NCBI GenBank assembly: GCA_965203215.1
Contig: CBDBBY010000001.1
Location: 1,116,001 to 1,180,000, forward strand
Source of the DNA: CBDBBY01 sp965203215
GTDB lineage: Bacteria > Pseudomonadota > Alphaproteobacteria > Rhodobacterales > Rhodobacteraceae
Direction: 5' to 3'
DNA: 64,000 bases
The notes beneath the pieces are model-generated. The model was given only the letters and a program-made list of their open reading frames with translations, had not been told where the DNA came from and did not search any database. The position numbers and the translations under genes were made by a program. Positions 54,048 to 63,800 of this stretch are shown here, one piece after another (positions within the stretch are counted from its first letter, which is position 1; every line of letters begins with the position of its first letter).

Positions 54048-54471
54048 TCATACTCGCGACATATCCAGAAAACCCGGGGCAGTTCACACCCAAGCTCACT
54101 TGCCTTGGCCAACACTCATCATACCTGATACCAAAATAGCATCTTTGTGAGTCAACTCTTCGCAGACAGCTGTAAAACCGACTGTCGAAGCGCTAACGAC
54201 GGACACGCAAGTCATTTCCACGGCGGCCGGAAGGGTGCATCCCATTATTTTTTGGCAAGGCGGCTGCGGAGCAGAAATCCCTCTGATCGATGATTTCGGA
54301 TCTACGGTTGTTTTCGAAGCAGCATTCAACGGCGAGCAGGGCGTCGCCCTTCAACCGGCGGCATCCCGTCCGACCAAAAAATGGGATGCGCCCCGACCGG
54401 AATTTGGACTAGAAGATGTTCGGGAATTGGTTCATTCATTACCAATACTGCCACTGTAATTGAGGTGAAAC
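54048..54471. other. Region with a possible short ORF, unassigned
   Basis: A frame from GTG 54235 to 54459 gives HPIIFWQGGCGAEIPLIDDF and WDAPRPEFGLEDVREL. The frame is open upstream to about 54160 without a start codon. It may be a small gene or a 3' fragment; no family is recognised. GAGGTGAAAC before 54472 is the antitoxin ribosome site. Confidence 0.3.
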
Positions 54472-54935
54472 ATGCAAATCCGAGTGGCTGATGAAGTATG
54501 GGTTGCGACCGCTCTCTTGCACCGTCGGCACCCGGACCGATCCGATTTCTCAGCCGTCGAAATCGTCCGGCAGGCCGAGGCGGAGAATGTCGCCGACAGT
54601 TAACTGCATTATGAGCTTTGGGAGCACGTCATTCGACATTGTGTCGTCAACAACGAATACGACCCGGGGCGCTACCGAATGCTGTTCGAGACTTCGAAAG
54701 GACAAAGACGCCTGTTCAAACCCGGAGATCCGTTCGATCCTCGCCGCAACTTGGGGAGGTTTACCCCGCGGAAAGATGAAATGCCGCAGAATTATCGGGA
54801 GCTGATCGATTGGTATTGGAACGAGTACGTCGGCGGAGGGCGTCAGGCAGCTGACCCCATCCTTAGCTTGCGCGGCCTGGGCAAAGTCATCTGGGCGGAT
54901 GAAGATGCCGACACTTATGTGGAACGGCTTAGAGA
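54472..54935 (+). pseudogene. Antitoxin-like gene, nonsense-mutated and split by an IS (continues 58709-58721)
   Basis: From ATG 54472: MQIRVADEVWVATALLHRRH and FSAVEIVRQAEAE, then TAA at 54601-54603, then the same frame continues LHYELWEHVIRHCVVNNEYD, GRYRMLFETSKGQRRLFKPG and ILSLRGLGKVIWADEDAD to VERLRE. At 54936 an IS4-type element interrupts. Rejoining with 58709 gives RLREGIR and stop TAG at 58721, eight bases before the PIN toxin start. Such proteins occur directly upstream of PIN toxins, which supports an antitoxin or partner role. Dead by both nonsense codon and insertion. Confidence 0.65.
54926..54935. repeat. Target-site duplication of the IS4-type element (left copy)
   Basis: GGCTTAGAGA at 54926-54935 is repeated exactly at 58699-58708 on the far side of the element. 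A 10-base duplication fits IS4-family transposition. Confidence 0.85.
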
Positions 54936-55006
54936 CAATACTGTTGCTTTAAGGATTTTTTGTGCTAATTTCGCGTTGATTCCGATCATGATAGGACTCT
55001 TCCGCG

Positions 55007-55262
55007 ATGGCACGGACTCAGGCTGCATTTCCCGGGGGAGTCCGCTTCTCCGACTATCTCGGACTTGGCGTGATCGCGCAGGTCTTTCCGCCCGGCTCGA
55101 TCGAAGCGGCGCTGGACGCGTGCGGCGTCCGCAGCGCGCGGAGGCGCGACCTTCCGCTGGAGGCGATGGTATACTACGTGATCGCGATGGGGCTGTTCCG
55201 CCAGGTCTCGACGCGCGAGGTGCTTCGCTGCCTCGCGGACGGTCTCCGCCTCGTGGCTCCCG
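55007..55262 (+). pseudogene. IS4-family transposase, 5' part
   Basis: From ATG 55007: MARTQAAFPGGVRFSDYLGL, then GSIEAALDACGVRSARRRDL and MGLFRQVSTREVLRCLADGL, the N-terminal domain of IS4-type transposases. It is cut at 55262 by the IS21 insertion. Bases 55007-55262 plus 57561-58501 give 1197 bases (399 codons) in one frame, reading RLVAPGVPVRISGK across the join. Confidence 0.88.
55258..55262. repeat. Target-site duplication of the IS21-type element (left copy)
   Basis: TCCCG at 55258-55262 recurs at 57556-57560. Removing one copy and the element restores the IS4 transposase frame. Confidence 0.8.
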
Positions 55263-55341
55263 TGTCAATGCCGAAGTAAAATTCCCCAAAAGTGCCGAAG
55301 TAAAATTCCCCACTTTTTCGGTGTTTTGGTGACGAGCCAGA

Positions 55342-56178
55342 TCAGTCGTCGGTTCGGGTCTCCTTTCTGGGCCGGCCTCGTTTTTTCGGCGCGGGCGGCG
55401 GCGTGATGAGCGTATTCGCTCGGACGTGTTCGGGAATGAGGTCCGCGTGTTTTCTGAGTCTGTAGCTTGCGCCTTCGATTCGGACGACGACGGCGTGGTG
55501 GAGGAGTCGGTCGAGGAGTGCCGTCGCGACGACGGGGTCTCCGAAGATGTCGCCCCATTCCGCGAAGCTTCTGTTCGATGTAAGGATCATCGCGCCTTTT
55601 TCGTATCTTGCATTTACGATTTGGAAGAACAGGCTTGCTCCGCCTTTGGAGATGGGCAAGTATCCGATTTCATCGACGACGAGCAGCGCGGCCCGAGTGA
55701 AGAAGCGGATTTTTTCGGCGAGCCGGCCTTGTCGCTCGGCTTTGGCGAGGCTGTCGGTGAGTTCTGCGAGCGTGGTTTTGTAGACGCTTTTTCCGGCTTT
55801 GACGGCGGCGACGCCGAGTGCTGTCGCGAGGTGGGACTTTCCGGTTCCGGGCGGTCCGAGGAAGTGGACGGTTTCGCGTCTCCGGATGAAGTCGAGCTGG
55901 GCCAAAGCGGCGATTCTCTCGCGGTCGAGTGAGGGCTGGAATGCGAAGTCGAAGCTTTCGACCGTTTTGGCGGGGAGGAGCTTCGCGGTTCGCAACGCGA
56001 TGTCTATTCGTCTTGTTTCGCGCAGTGCGTATTCTTCGCTGAGAAGGGCGTCGATGGCTTCGACGGCTGTGATCTCGCCCTGCTCGAGGCGCCGCAGCGT
56101 GGGTCCGAGCGCTTCGAGCGCCCGGGGCATTTTCAGTCCGACCAGGGCGGCGCTGATGCGGTCGACGAGTTCGGTCAT
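55342..56178 (-). CDS. istB: IS21 helper ATPase IstB
   Basis: A 278-residue DnaC-like AAA+ ATPase that directs IstA to its target. Walker A is FLGPPGTGKSHLATALG (about residue 106), Walker B is ALLVVDEIGYLPIS, sensor LTSNRSF-AEWGDIFGDPV is visible, and a basic C-terminal tail (PPAPKKRGRPRKE) follows. The start overlaps the istA stop by four bases. Intact and of normal length. Confidence 0.93.
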   Translation of the reverse strand: MTELVDRISAALVGLKMPRALEALGPTLRRLEQGEITAVEAIDALLSEEYALRETRRIDIALRTAKLLPAKTVESFDFAFQPSLDRERIAALAQLDFIRRRETVHFLGPPGTGKSHLATALGVAAVKAGKSVYKTTLAELTDSLAKAERQGRLAEKIRFFTRAALLVVDEIGYLPISKGGASLFFQIVNARYEKGAMILTSNRSFAEWGDIFGDPVVATALLDRLLHHAVVVRIEGASYRLRKHADLIPEHVRANTLITPPPAPKKRGRPRKETRTDD

Positions 56179-57407
56179 CGGGCTGCTCCCTGCCGTTCGA
56201 GGCGACGTCCGACGGCGTCGTAGAAGGCCAAGGACCGCTTCGGCGCCTCCTCGAGTTGCATCGGGTCGGGACGCGGCGGAAGCGGCCTGCGGTGGCCGGG
56301 ATCGACCCTGCGGCGGTTCCGGCCTTCAAGGATCGGATGCCGGGCGATCAGCGTCCTGTCTTCGAAGATCCGCACCTCGGCGGGATGCCGCTGCACCTCC
56401 AGCACGCGCTTTCGTGCGGCGTCCGGCACCGAGTAGAGGTTTCCGCCGACGGAGACCATTCCGTCGCGGCTGACGCGGCGCTCGACGGTCAGGACCGCGT
56501 CGTAGGGATGCGCGGGCAGCGGGATCAAATAGCCCTGCTCTTCGGCGAAGGCCTGGTCGACGATCCGTCCGGTGGTGGCGTGGACGCGGGGATTGGCGAC
56601 CTTGCCGCGCCAATCGTCGAATTGCGCGTTGAGATCGTCGAGGCAGCGGAAGGTCCGGTCGAGGAAGAAGTCCTGGCGGATGTATCGGAACGGCCGCTCC
56701 ACCTTGCCTTTGGTCTTCGCCCGGTAGGCTTTGCAGGCTTTCGGCGCCGATCCGTAGTGGTCGAGCAAGGCGACCAGGGACGGGTTGTAGACCGCCGACC
56801 GGTCGGCGTCCTCTCCCAGGACGGCGGTCTTCATCCGGTCGTAGAGCACTTCTTTCGTCGCCCCTCCGCATGCGTCGAATGCGGAGACGTGGCATCTCAG
56901 CACCGTCTCGAGCTTCTGGTCGGCGCAGAACCGCCCCCACAGCCATCGGCTGCATCCGAGGACGAACGAGAACAGGTGGACTTTCCTGAAGACGCCGGGC
57001 TCGTCGGCGTATTCGGTTTTGAATTCGGCGAAGTCGACCTGGGCCTGCTCGCCGGGCCTGGTCTCGAAGCGCCGCTCGAACCTGGGCGCCTCGTCCGGCC
57101 GGATCGCGCGGAGATAATCCGTCACCGCCGTGTAGCCGCCTTCGTATCCAAGCTCCTGTATCTGCCGGAACAGCCGGCGTCCGGACAGATCCGGGCAGTT
57201 CCCGATCTTGTCGGCGAGATAGTCCTCGTACGGCTCCAGGAGCCGGGGCCGCGGCTTCCGCGGCGAATAGGCCGGAGCCGCGAGGCCCCGATCCAGCAGC
57301 TTGCGGACCGTCTTGCGGTCCAGGCCCGTCCGCCGCGCGATCGCGCTGATCGAAAGGCCTTCCCGTTTCAGTTCTTGCAACATGACAATCTTCTCCAGTT
57401 TGATCAC
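56175..57407 (-). CDS. istA: IS21 transposase IstA
   Basis: A 410-residue DDE transposase. An N-terminal helix-turn-helix reads LSISAIARRTGLDRKTVRKL. The integrase core includes QAQVDFAEF (first Asp), the KEVLYDRMKTAVLGED block (second Asp) and KGKVERPFRYIRQDFFLDRT (Glu). The C-terminal beta-barrel region holds ERRVSRDGMVSVGGNLYSVP. Intact; probably active together with IstB. Confidence 0.92.
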   Translation of the reverse strand: MIKLEKIVMLQELKREGLSISAIARRTGLDRKTVRKLLDRGLAAPAYSPRKPRPRLLEPYEDYLADKIGNCPDLSGRRLFRQIQELGYEGGYTAVTDYLRAIRPDEAPRFERRFETRPGEQAQVDFAEFKTEYADEPGVFRKVHLFSFVLGCSRWLWGRFCADQKLETVLRCHVSAFDACGGATKEVLYDRMKTAVLGEDADRSAVYNPSLVALLDHYGSAPKACKAYRAKTKGKVERPFRYIRQDFFLDRTFRCLDDLNAQFDDWRGKVANPRVHATTGRIVDQAFAEEQGYLIPLPAHPYDAVLTVERRVSRDGMVSVGGNLYSVPDAARKRVLEVQRHPAEVRIFEDRTLIARHPILEGRNRRRVDPGHRRPLPPRPDPMQLEEAPKRSLAFYDAVGRRLERQGAAR

Positions 57408-57560
57408 CCGACCCGAGCCTCCTTCGGCAAAAAAATCGGATGGAATTTTGGACTGCTTTCGTTCCGGGGGGCATGCCCCCCGGAACGAATTCGCAGCCCC
57501 CTGACTGGGGAATTCTGCTTCGGCGCTTTTGGGGAGTTTTAACCCGGTAGTTACATCCCG

Positions 57561-58501
57561 GCGTTCCGGTGCGGATTTCCGGGAAGTCCTCGATTTCCCG
57601 CGCCCGGTCCCGGCTGGGGACGGCGCCTTTCGAGGAGCTCCGCCGGGCCCGCGTGGCTCCGCTCGCGGAGCTCGGCGAGCCGGGGTCGCAGTGCCGGGGC
57701 TACCGCACCGTCGCTTTGGACGGCACGACGCTGGATCTTCCGGACGAGGAGCGGAACCGGGAGGCGTTCGGGCTTCCGGGCGCCGCCCGCGGCGAGGCCG
57801 CGTTTCCGAAGGCGCGGCTGGCCCTGCTTATGGAAACAGGAACGCGGGCGGCGCTCGCATGGCGGGCCGGCCCGTTCCGCGGGGAGTCCGAGCATTCGCA
57901 GGCGGAGGCGCTGCTCGGGCATCTGGAGCCGGGAATGCTGCTTCTGGCCGACCGCGGCCAATTCGGATTTCCCTTGTGGTCAAGGGCTTCGGAGACCGGA
58001 GCCGAGCTGCTCTGGCGCGTGCCCGCGAACGCGCGCCTGCATCCGGCGGGCGAGCCGTTCGAGGACGGGTCGTGGCCGGCCGAACTGCGCGGATCGGGAT
58101 TGGACCGTCGGCGGAGCCGCGGCGCCTGCCGGGTCCGGGTCGTGGAGTACCAACTCGCGGCGCGCCCCGGCGAAATTTACCGGCTCGCGACGACGCTTCT
58201 CGACCCCGGCGGATTCCCGGCCCGCGAGCTCGCCGGCCTGTATCACGAGCGGTGGGAGATCGAGAATGCGTACGACGAGGTCAAGACCCATCTGCTCGGA
58301 CCGGGAGCCGCGCTGCGGAGCAAGACGCCGGACCTGGTTCTCCAGGAGGTCGACGGGCTGATGCTCGCGCATTACGCCGTGCGGAGCCTGATCCACCGGG
58401 CGGCCGGAAAGGCCCGGGAGGACCCGGACGGGATCAGCTTCGTCCACGCCGTGAGCGTGATCCGAAGACGCCTGCAGAATCCGGGCGCCGTTTCCCCCTG
58501 A
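57561..58501 (+). pseudogene. IS4-family transposase, 3' part
   Basis: The DDE catalytic part: GYRTVALDGTTLDLPDEERN (first Asp), LLLADRGQFGFPLWSRAS (second Asp) and the family signature ELAGLYHERWEIENAYDEVK (Y-x-x-R-W-x-I-E). It ends with RRRLQNPGAVSP. Separated from its N-terminus by the IS21 element; a GTG at 57569 could start a truncated product, but no function is likely. Confidence 0.88.
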
Positions 58502-58698
58502 TCCGGACGCTCTCGCGGAGGCCGTCGACGCCGAGATCCTCGAGGAGCGCGCCGTGCGGAGCCGAGGGCAGTCCAAGCCGAGAGGAGTGCGCAGAAAAAT
58601 GAGCTCCTACCGCATCCGGAAACGAGGCCCGGTCTCCCGGCTGAAACACGAATGGAGCCCCGAAATCATCCGACGAAATGCTTAAAGCAACAGCATTG

Positions 58699-58708
58699 GG
58701 CTTAGAGA
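58699..58708. repeat. Target-site duplication of the IS4-type element (right copy)
   Basis: Exact repeat of GGCTTAGAGA from 54926-54935, directly abutting the element's right inverted repeat. Confidence 0.85.
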
Positions 58709-58728
58709 AGGTATTAGATAGGGTAAAA

Positions 58729-59150
58729 GTGAGTAGGATTTTCTGGGATAGCAATCTATTCATCTATCTCGTTGAGGATCAGGCAGAGCATGCGGAGCAG
58801 GTTGCAGCTTTGCGAAAGCGCATGATTGAACGCGATGACGAACTTCTGACCTCCGCGCTCACTCTCGGCGAGGTCTTGGTCAAGCCCATGGAGACCGGAG
58901 ACACGACTTGATCCACAGCTACGAGCAAATGATCGTATTGGGCGCAACGGTAGTGCCCTTTGATTTGCACGCGGCCCCCAAGTTTGCGGAAATTCGCCAA
59001 GATCGCTCGATCAAAGCGCAGGATGCGATCCAACTTGCCTGTGCATCTGCAGCCAATAGTGATCTGTTCATTACAAACGACGACCGGCTGAGCAAAAAAG
59101 TAATTCCCGGGATTCAATTCACTCAGTCGCTTGAGAACGCGATGCTGTAA
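58729..59150 (+). pseudogene. PIN-domain toxin, frameshifted
   Basis: From GTG 58729: SRIFWDSNLFIYLVEDQAEH (first PIN Asp) and LLTSALTLGEVLVKPMETGD, then a premature TGA at 58909-58911. A shift of one frame near 58905 continues with IHSYEQMIVLGATVVPFDLH, IKAQDAIQLACASAANSDLF and ITNDDRLSKKVIPGIQF, carrying the remaining acidic residues. Together the pieces make one PIN RNase toxin of about 140 residues. It follows the antitoxin-like frame by eight bases once the IS is removed. Confidence 0.8.
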
Positions 59151-59732
59151 ATGGTCCAGCACTGTCGACCCGCGATGTCGAAGGCGTGTCTTTTGGCGAT
59201 TCCAGTGGGTTCATTTCGCTGCAGAAAGGCGCGGGTTGCCGATTTTGCTTCGAAATGGGCATTCAGCATAAAATATTCTGTTCCACCCCGGCATCTGTGA
59301 ATGCCTCTTGTAGGGTGCATTCCCGGTTCCGATTGGCAGATGTTTCGTCGGCGTACGACAACCAACCCCAAGCCGGAGAGGTTCCAGAGAGCATGCTGCA
59401 CGCCGTGCCGCAGCAAATTCCTGCCTTCGCTGCAATGGAATTCCTGCGCGACCGCGCGCTGATTGCGGCCTCAATAGAAATTGAAACACCGACGCTCGCG
59501 CAGAGCTTTCCCGAACTGAGCAAACGCTTCTTGAGCAAAGCGGGATTGGTTATTCCGAAGACGATTGCTGGTCCCGCAGCAAATCGGTTTGCCACAAGAA
59601 AGCAACAGGATAGGATCAAAACGCCTAGCGTCGGCTCGCTCAATTCCTTGATTCCATTTGATCGGCCAATATATGCCTATATGCTTGAGCAATGAACTCA
59701 AGTTCGGCATAAGTTCCCACACGGGCGTCCCA
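59151..59732. other. Region before the efflux genes, with a possible decayed phosphopantetheinyl transferase
   Basis: About 580 bases without an intact recognised gene. On the minus strand (59211-59489) a frame reads RRQEFAAARRAACSLEPLRL and HLPIGTGNAPY, reminiscent of the R-x-EF-A-x-R and P-x-G-x-x-x-x-P blocks of EntD-type phosphopantetheinyl transferases. The catalytic half is absent. A 169-codon plus-strand frame (59186-59695) gives no family pattern. Confidence 0.3.
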
Positions 59733-60839
59733 ATGCGCATCGCTTCAATAATCGCAGCTGTTCTTGTTGCGGTCGGGCTGTACGCGCTCGTCACTCAGAG
59801 AGACACCGTCAGCGCGGACGCGGAAGGCGAAGCGTCGGCCGCAGGACAGCAAGGTTCCGAAAGTGGGTTTGCTCAAAATCCGCAGGCAGCAGACGAAATT
59901 GTTCACGTCGTCGCGCTGCGCTCCTCCGCGCAACCTGTCGAAAGCGGGATTGTCCTCAGAGGTCAAACCGAGGCGGCGCGATTCGTCGATGTCAGATCCG
60001 AAACTTCAGGTCTTGTCATCTCGGAGCCGCTGAGGAAGGGCGCTTTCGTGACCGAAGGACAAGAAATTTGCAAGCTTGATCCCGGAACGCGCAACGCAAG
60101 CTTGGCGGAAGCGAACGCGCGCTTGAGCGAAGCTGAAATGAACGAGCGCGCGACCTCCCGATTGGCCGAAGAAGGATACGCATCGGAAACCGGGCGAACG
60201 GCGGCGCTGGCTGCTTTGCGCGCCGCGACCGCGGCTGTCGACAGGGCACAGCAGGAGATACTCAGGCTGACGATGGAAGCGCCGTTCGACGGGCTGCTGG
60301 AATCGGACGCTGCGGAATTGGGATCGTTGCTTCAGCCCGGATCGCTTTGCGCAAGAATCATTCAGCTGGATCCGATCAAGATCGTCGGTTTTGTTCCGGA
60401 AGCCGACGTTGACGCGATTGATGTGGGCAATTCGGCAGCCGCACGCCTCGTGTCGGGAACGGAGGTGCCAGGGGAAGTGACCTTCATTTCCCGCTCGGCC
60501 GATCCCGATACGCGGACGTTTCGTCTGGAGATCACAGCCGACAACGCGGACCTCTCCATACGCGACGGCTCGACAGCCGAGATATTCATCACTTCAAGGT
60601 CCGAAGAGGCGCACCTCGTGCCGCAGTCGGCATTGACGCTTGATGACGATGGCCTGCTTGGCATCCGCGCGGTCGAAGGCGACGAGGCAAAGTTCTATTC
60701 TATCGACATCGTGCGGGATTCTCTTGAAGGCGCATGGGTGACCGGCCTCCCCGACATCGTAGATTTGATCGTGATCGGACAAGAATACGTGGTAGACGGC
60801 AGCAAGGTTCGCGTTACCTACCGGAACGAACAGTCATGA
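59733..60839 (+). CDS. RND efflux periplasmic adaptor (membrane fusion protein)
   Basis: A 368-residue adaptor. I chose ATG 59733, which gives a membrane anchor or signal (MRIASIIAAVLVAVGLYALV). The barrel-sandwich hybrid reads FVDVRSETSGLVISEPLRKG, FVTEGQEICKLD, a short coiled-coil hairpin (SLAEANARLSEAEM...) and RLTMEAPFDGLLESDAAELG; the beta-barrel region is VTFISRSADPDTRTFRLEI. It links the RND pump to an outer-membrane channel not found here. The stop overlaps the pump start by four bases. Confidence 0.88.
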   Translation: MRIASIIAAVLVAVGLYALVTQRDTVSADAEGEASAAGQQGSESGFAQNPQAADEIVHVVALRSSAQPVESGIVLRGQTEAARFVDVRSETSGLVISEPLRKGAFVTEGQEICKLDPGTRNASLAEANARLSEAEMNERATSRLAEEGYASETGRTAALAALRAATAAVDRAQQEILRLTMEAPFDGLLESDAAELGSLLQPGSLCARIIQLDPIKIVGFVPEADVDAIDVGNSAAARLVSGTEVPGEVTFISRSADPDTRTFRLEITADNADLSIRDGSTAEIFITSRSEEAHLVPQSALTLDDDGLLGIRAVEGDEAKFYSIDIVRDSLEGAWVTGLPDIVDLIVIGQEYVVDGSKVRVTYRNEQS

Positions 60840-63800
60840 CCCGCATTATTGATTGGGCTGCGACGCACTCGCGAATGGTTCTGGCCTGCCTGCTGCTTTC
60901 GATCGCAGCGGGAACCGCCGCCTATATCAGCCTCCCTCGCGAGGGCTCGCCCGACATTGAGATCCCTGCATATTTCGTTTCGGTGCCATTCCCTGGCATT
61001 TCGGCGGAAGACAGCGAGAGATTGCTTGTCCGACCTTTGGAGTCGCGACTTCGGGACCTCGACGGCCTTGAAGAAATTACCTCCACCGCCGCGGAGAATT
61101 ACGCAGGGGTATCGCTATCTTTCGCTTTCGGAATTGATCGCTCGAAGATGCTGGCGGACATAAGGGACCGCGTCGATAGAGCGGAGTCGGAGTTCCCGGC
61201 AGGCGCCAGCAGCGCGACAATTTCAGAATTCAGCTTTTCCGACTTTCCGGTCGTGGTCGTCGTCATTTCAGGCAACTTGCCGGAACGCACCCTTCTGCGG
61301 GTGGCCAACGAGATACAGGAAACGCTCGAATCTCTCGGGCCCGTGCTTGAAGCAGGCTTGTCGGGCGTTCGAGATGAAATGCTCGAGGTGATCATCGACC
61401 CGCTGCAACTCGAAGCCTACAATGTCTCGGCGAATGAGCTCGTATCCGTGGTTTCGAGAAACAACCAATTGGTCGCCGCGGGCGAAATCGAAACCGAGCA
61501 GGGAGCATTCGCGCTCAAGATTCCGTCCTCCTACGAAAGCCCCCAGGATGTTCGCGAACTGCCGATCAAGGTGAACGGCGGACGGGTCGTGACCTTGGGC
61601 GATCTGGCCGACATCAAGATGACGTACCAAGATCGAACTGGAACGTCGCGCCAGAATGGCGAAGCGACATTCGCCCTTCAAGTCGTCAAACGGAAAGGCG
61701 CCAACATCATTGAAACCTCGCAGTTGGTCAAAGACACCGTAAGCGGGCTTCGTGCGTCCTGGCCGGACGAGTTGAACAGCGCAATCTCGATCACTTACGT
61801 GCAGGACCAGAGCGATTCCGTGTCGGCGATGGTCAACCAGCTTCAAGGTTCGGTGCTCACCGCAATAGCGATCGTCATGATCGTCGTCCTTGCCGCGCTC
61901 GGAATGCGTTCCGCCATGCTCGTGGGATTCGCGATCCCGACGTCCTTCCTTCTTTGCTTCGCGCTGTTGTCGGTAATGAATATCGCCATTTCGAACATTG
62001 TCATGTTCGGCTTGATCCTGTCGGTAGGCATGCTCGTCGACAGCGCCATCGTGATCGTCGAATTGGGGGACCGAAACATCCGGGAAGGGGTCGGCCCCAT
62101 GCGCGCTTTCAGAAATGCTGCGAAACGCATGTTCTGGCCGATCATCTCTTCCACGGCCACAACGCTTTGCGCGTTTCTTCCGATGCTTTTCTGGCCCGGA
62201 ATGCCCGGACAATTCATGGGCACCCTTCCGGTAACGATCATTTTCGTTTTGTCGGCGTCCATGGTTGTTGCATTGGTGTTCCTGCCTGTCGTCGGCGGTG
62301 TTTCGGGACGAGTCACGCGGGCGTTCGAAACGATGACCGCTTCGCTCCGAACGATGCGCTTCCGCACAAGATTGTTTCTTCTCGGCGGTTTCGTCTTGCT
62401 CGGGTTCGGTTCCGCGATGGCCGTATTGAACCCCGGAATGATTTCGGGCGACACGCCGGGCGGGCGGAATCTGCTGGCGACCCTCCCGGGAGCGCTGCTT
62501 TTCGCGGTTTCCGCATTCGCGATATCGATGACGGTCCGTTCGCTGAAGCCGAAAGCATCCGAACCATTGGAGACCGGAGTCAAGCGAACCGAATTCGGCA
62601 AGTTCATCAAGCTGATCGTCGGAAACCCGGTCATGCCCGTTCTGGTGGTCGTCGCGACTGTCGCGTTCGTCGCGTCCACGGTCCGATATTACATGGCCAA
62701 CAACAACGGCGTCACATTCTTCGTGGAAACGGAACCGGATCAAGTCCGAGTCTATGTTCGAGCCCGCGGAAATCTCAGCTTGCACGAGAAAGACGAACTT
62801 GTCCGGGAAGTGGAGCAGCTGATCCTCGGGACGGAAGGAATCGCATCCGTGTTCTCGACGGCTGGAAGCGGCGGATTGAACAATGCCGGCGGCAGCGCGC
62901 GCCCGGTGGATACAATCGGAGACGTGCAGGTCGAATTCTTGCCGTGGGAGGAGCGGCAGCAATTGGGCGGCCTAGTTAAGGATTCCCGAAAAATTATGGA
63001 TTTGCTGGAATCCAAGCTTGCCGACATCCCTGGAATTCACACGGACGTCCAGACGGAATCGAACGGACCCCAGCAAGGAAAACCCATCAGTCTCAGGCTG
63101 ACAGGCGACAACTGGGAAGATCTCGTTGCGGCCGCGACCAAAGTCAGGAACAAGTTCGACAATACCGAAGGGCTTCTCTTCATCGAAGACACAAGGCCGC
63201 TTCCCGGAATTGATTGGCAGATCGATATCGATGTCGAGAAGGCCGGCCGGTTCGGGGCGGACGTCCAGACGGTCGGTGCGATGCTGCAGCTCGTCACGCG
63301 CGGAATACTGCTCGACGAGATGCGGGTGGACTCGTCGGACGAAGAAATCGAAATAAGGGTCCGATTGCCCGAGGGCGACAGGCTTCTCTCAACTCTGGAC
63401 ACGCTTCGCATTCGAACGGATCGAGGGCTTGTTCCGCTCTCGAATTTCGTGACTCGGATTCCGGTCGATCAGTTGCCCGAAATAAGCCGCGCGGACCAGT
63501 CCAGATACATTGATGTGCGCTCGGGCGTGAATCCCACTCTTCGCAATGAGAACGGTCGCCCGATGACGCCGACAGAGCGCATCCAGTTTCTGACGGATTG
63601 GATCGAGAACGAAGCAGGATTGCCTGAGTCCGTTTCTTGGAATTGGACCGGCGACCAAGAAGAGCAGCAAGAAAGCCAGACGTTCCTGATCCAGGCATTC
63701 ATAGGGGCGCTGGGTTTGATGTTCGCGGTGCTGCTCGCGCAGTTCAACAGCGTGTACAATTCCGTTCTGGTCCTCCTTGCCGTCGTTCTCTCGACGTCAG

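Larger units (their letters stand above)
55263..57555 (-). mobile_element. IS21-family insertion sequence
   Basis: A 2293-base element starting TGTCAATGCC and ending in the complementary TGTAACTACC. Both ends carry the repeated terminal block: TGCCGAAGTAAAATTCCCC at 55269 and again at 55293 (24-base period), with related blocks at the right end. It encodes istA and istB on the minus strand with an ATGA overlap. Both genes look intact, so the element may still be active. Confidence 0.9.
54936..58698. mobile_element. IS4-family element, itself interrupted by an IS21-family element
   Basis: The ends are inverted repeats: left CAATACTGTTGCTTTAAG (54936) and right, on the complement, CAATGCTGTTGCTTTAAG (from 58698), one mismatch in 18. 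A 10-base target duplication flanks it. The transposase is in two pieces around the IS21 insertion. Without that insertion the element would be about 1465 bases. Confidence 0.88.

Noticed and set aside
56256..57542. 428-codon plus-strand frame across istA
   Set aside because: Antisense shadow of the IS21 transposase gene; no start context or domain.
58729..59150. Programmed frameshifting in the PIN toxin
   Set aside because: No slippery heptamer is apparent at the shift and the whole locus is otherwise decayed, so simple mutation is more likely.
61268..62962. 564-codon minus-strand frame inside the RND pump gene
   Set aside because: Composition (His/Asp/Arg-rich, no motifs) is that of an antisense shadow; the pump reads cleanly on the plus strand.
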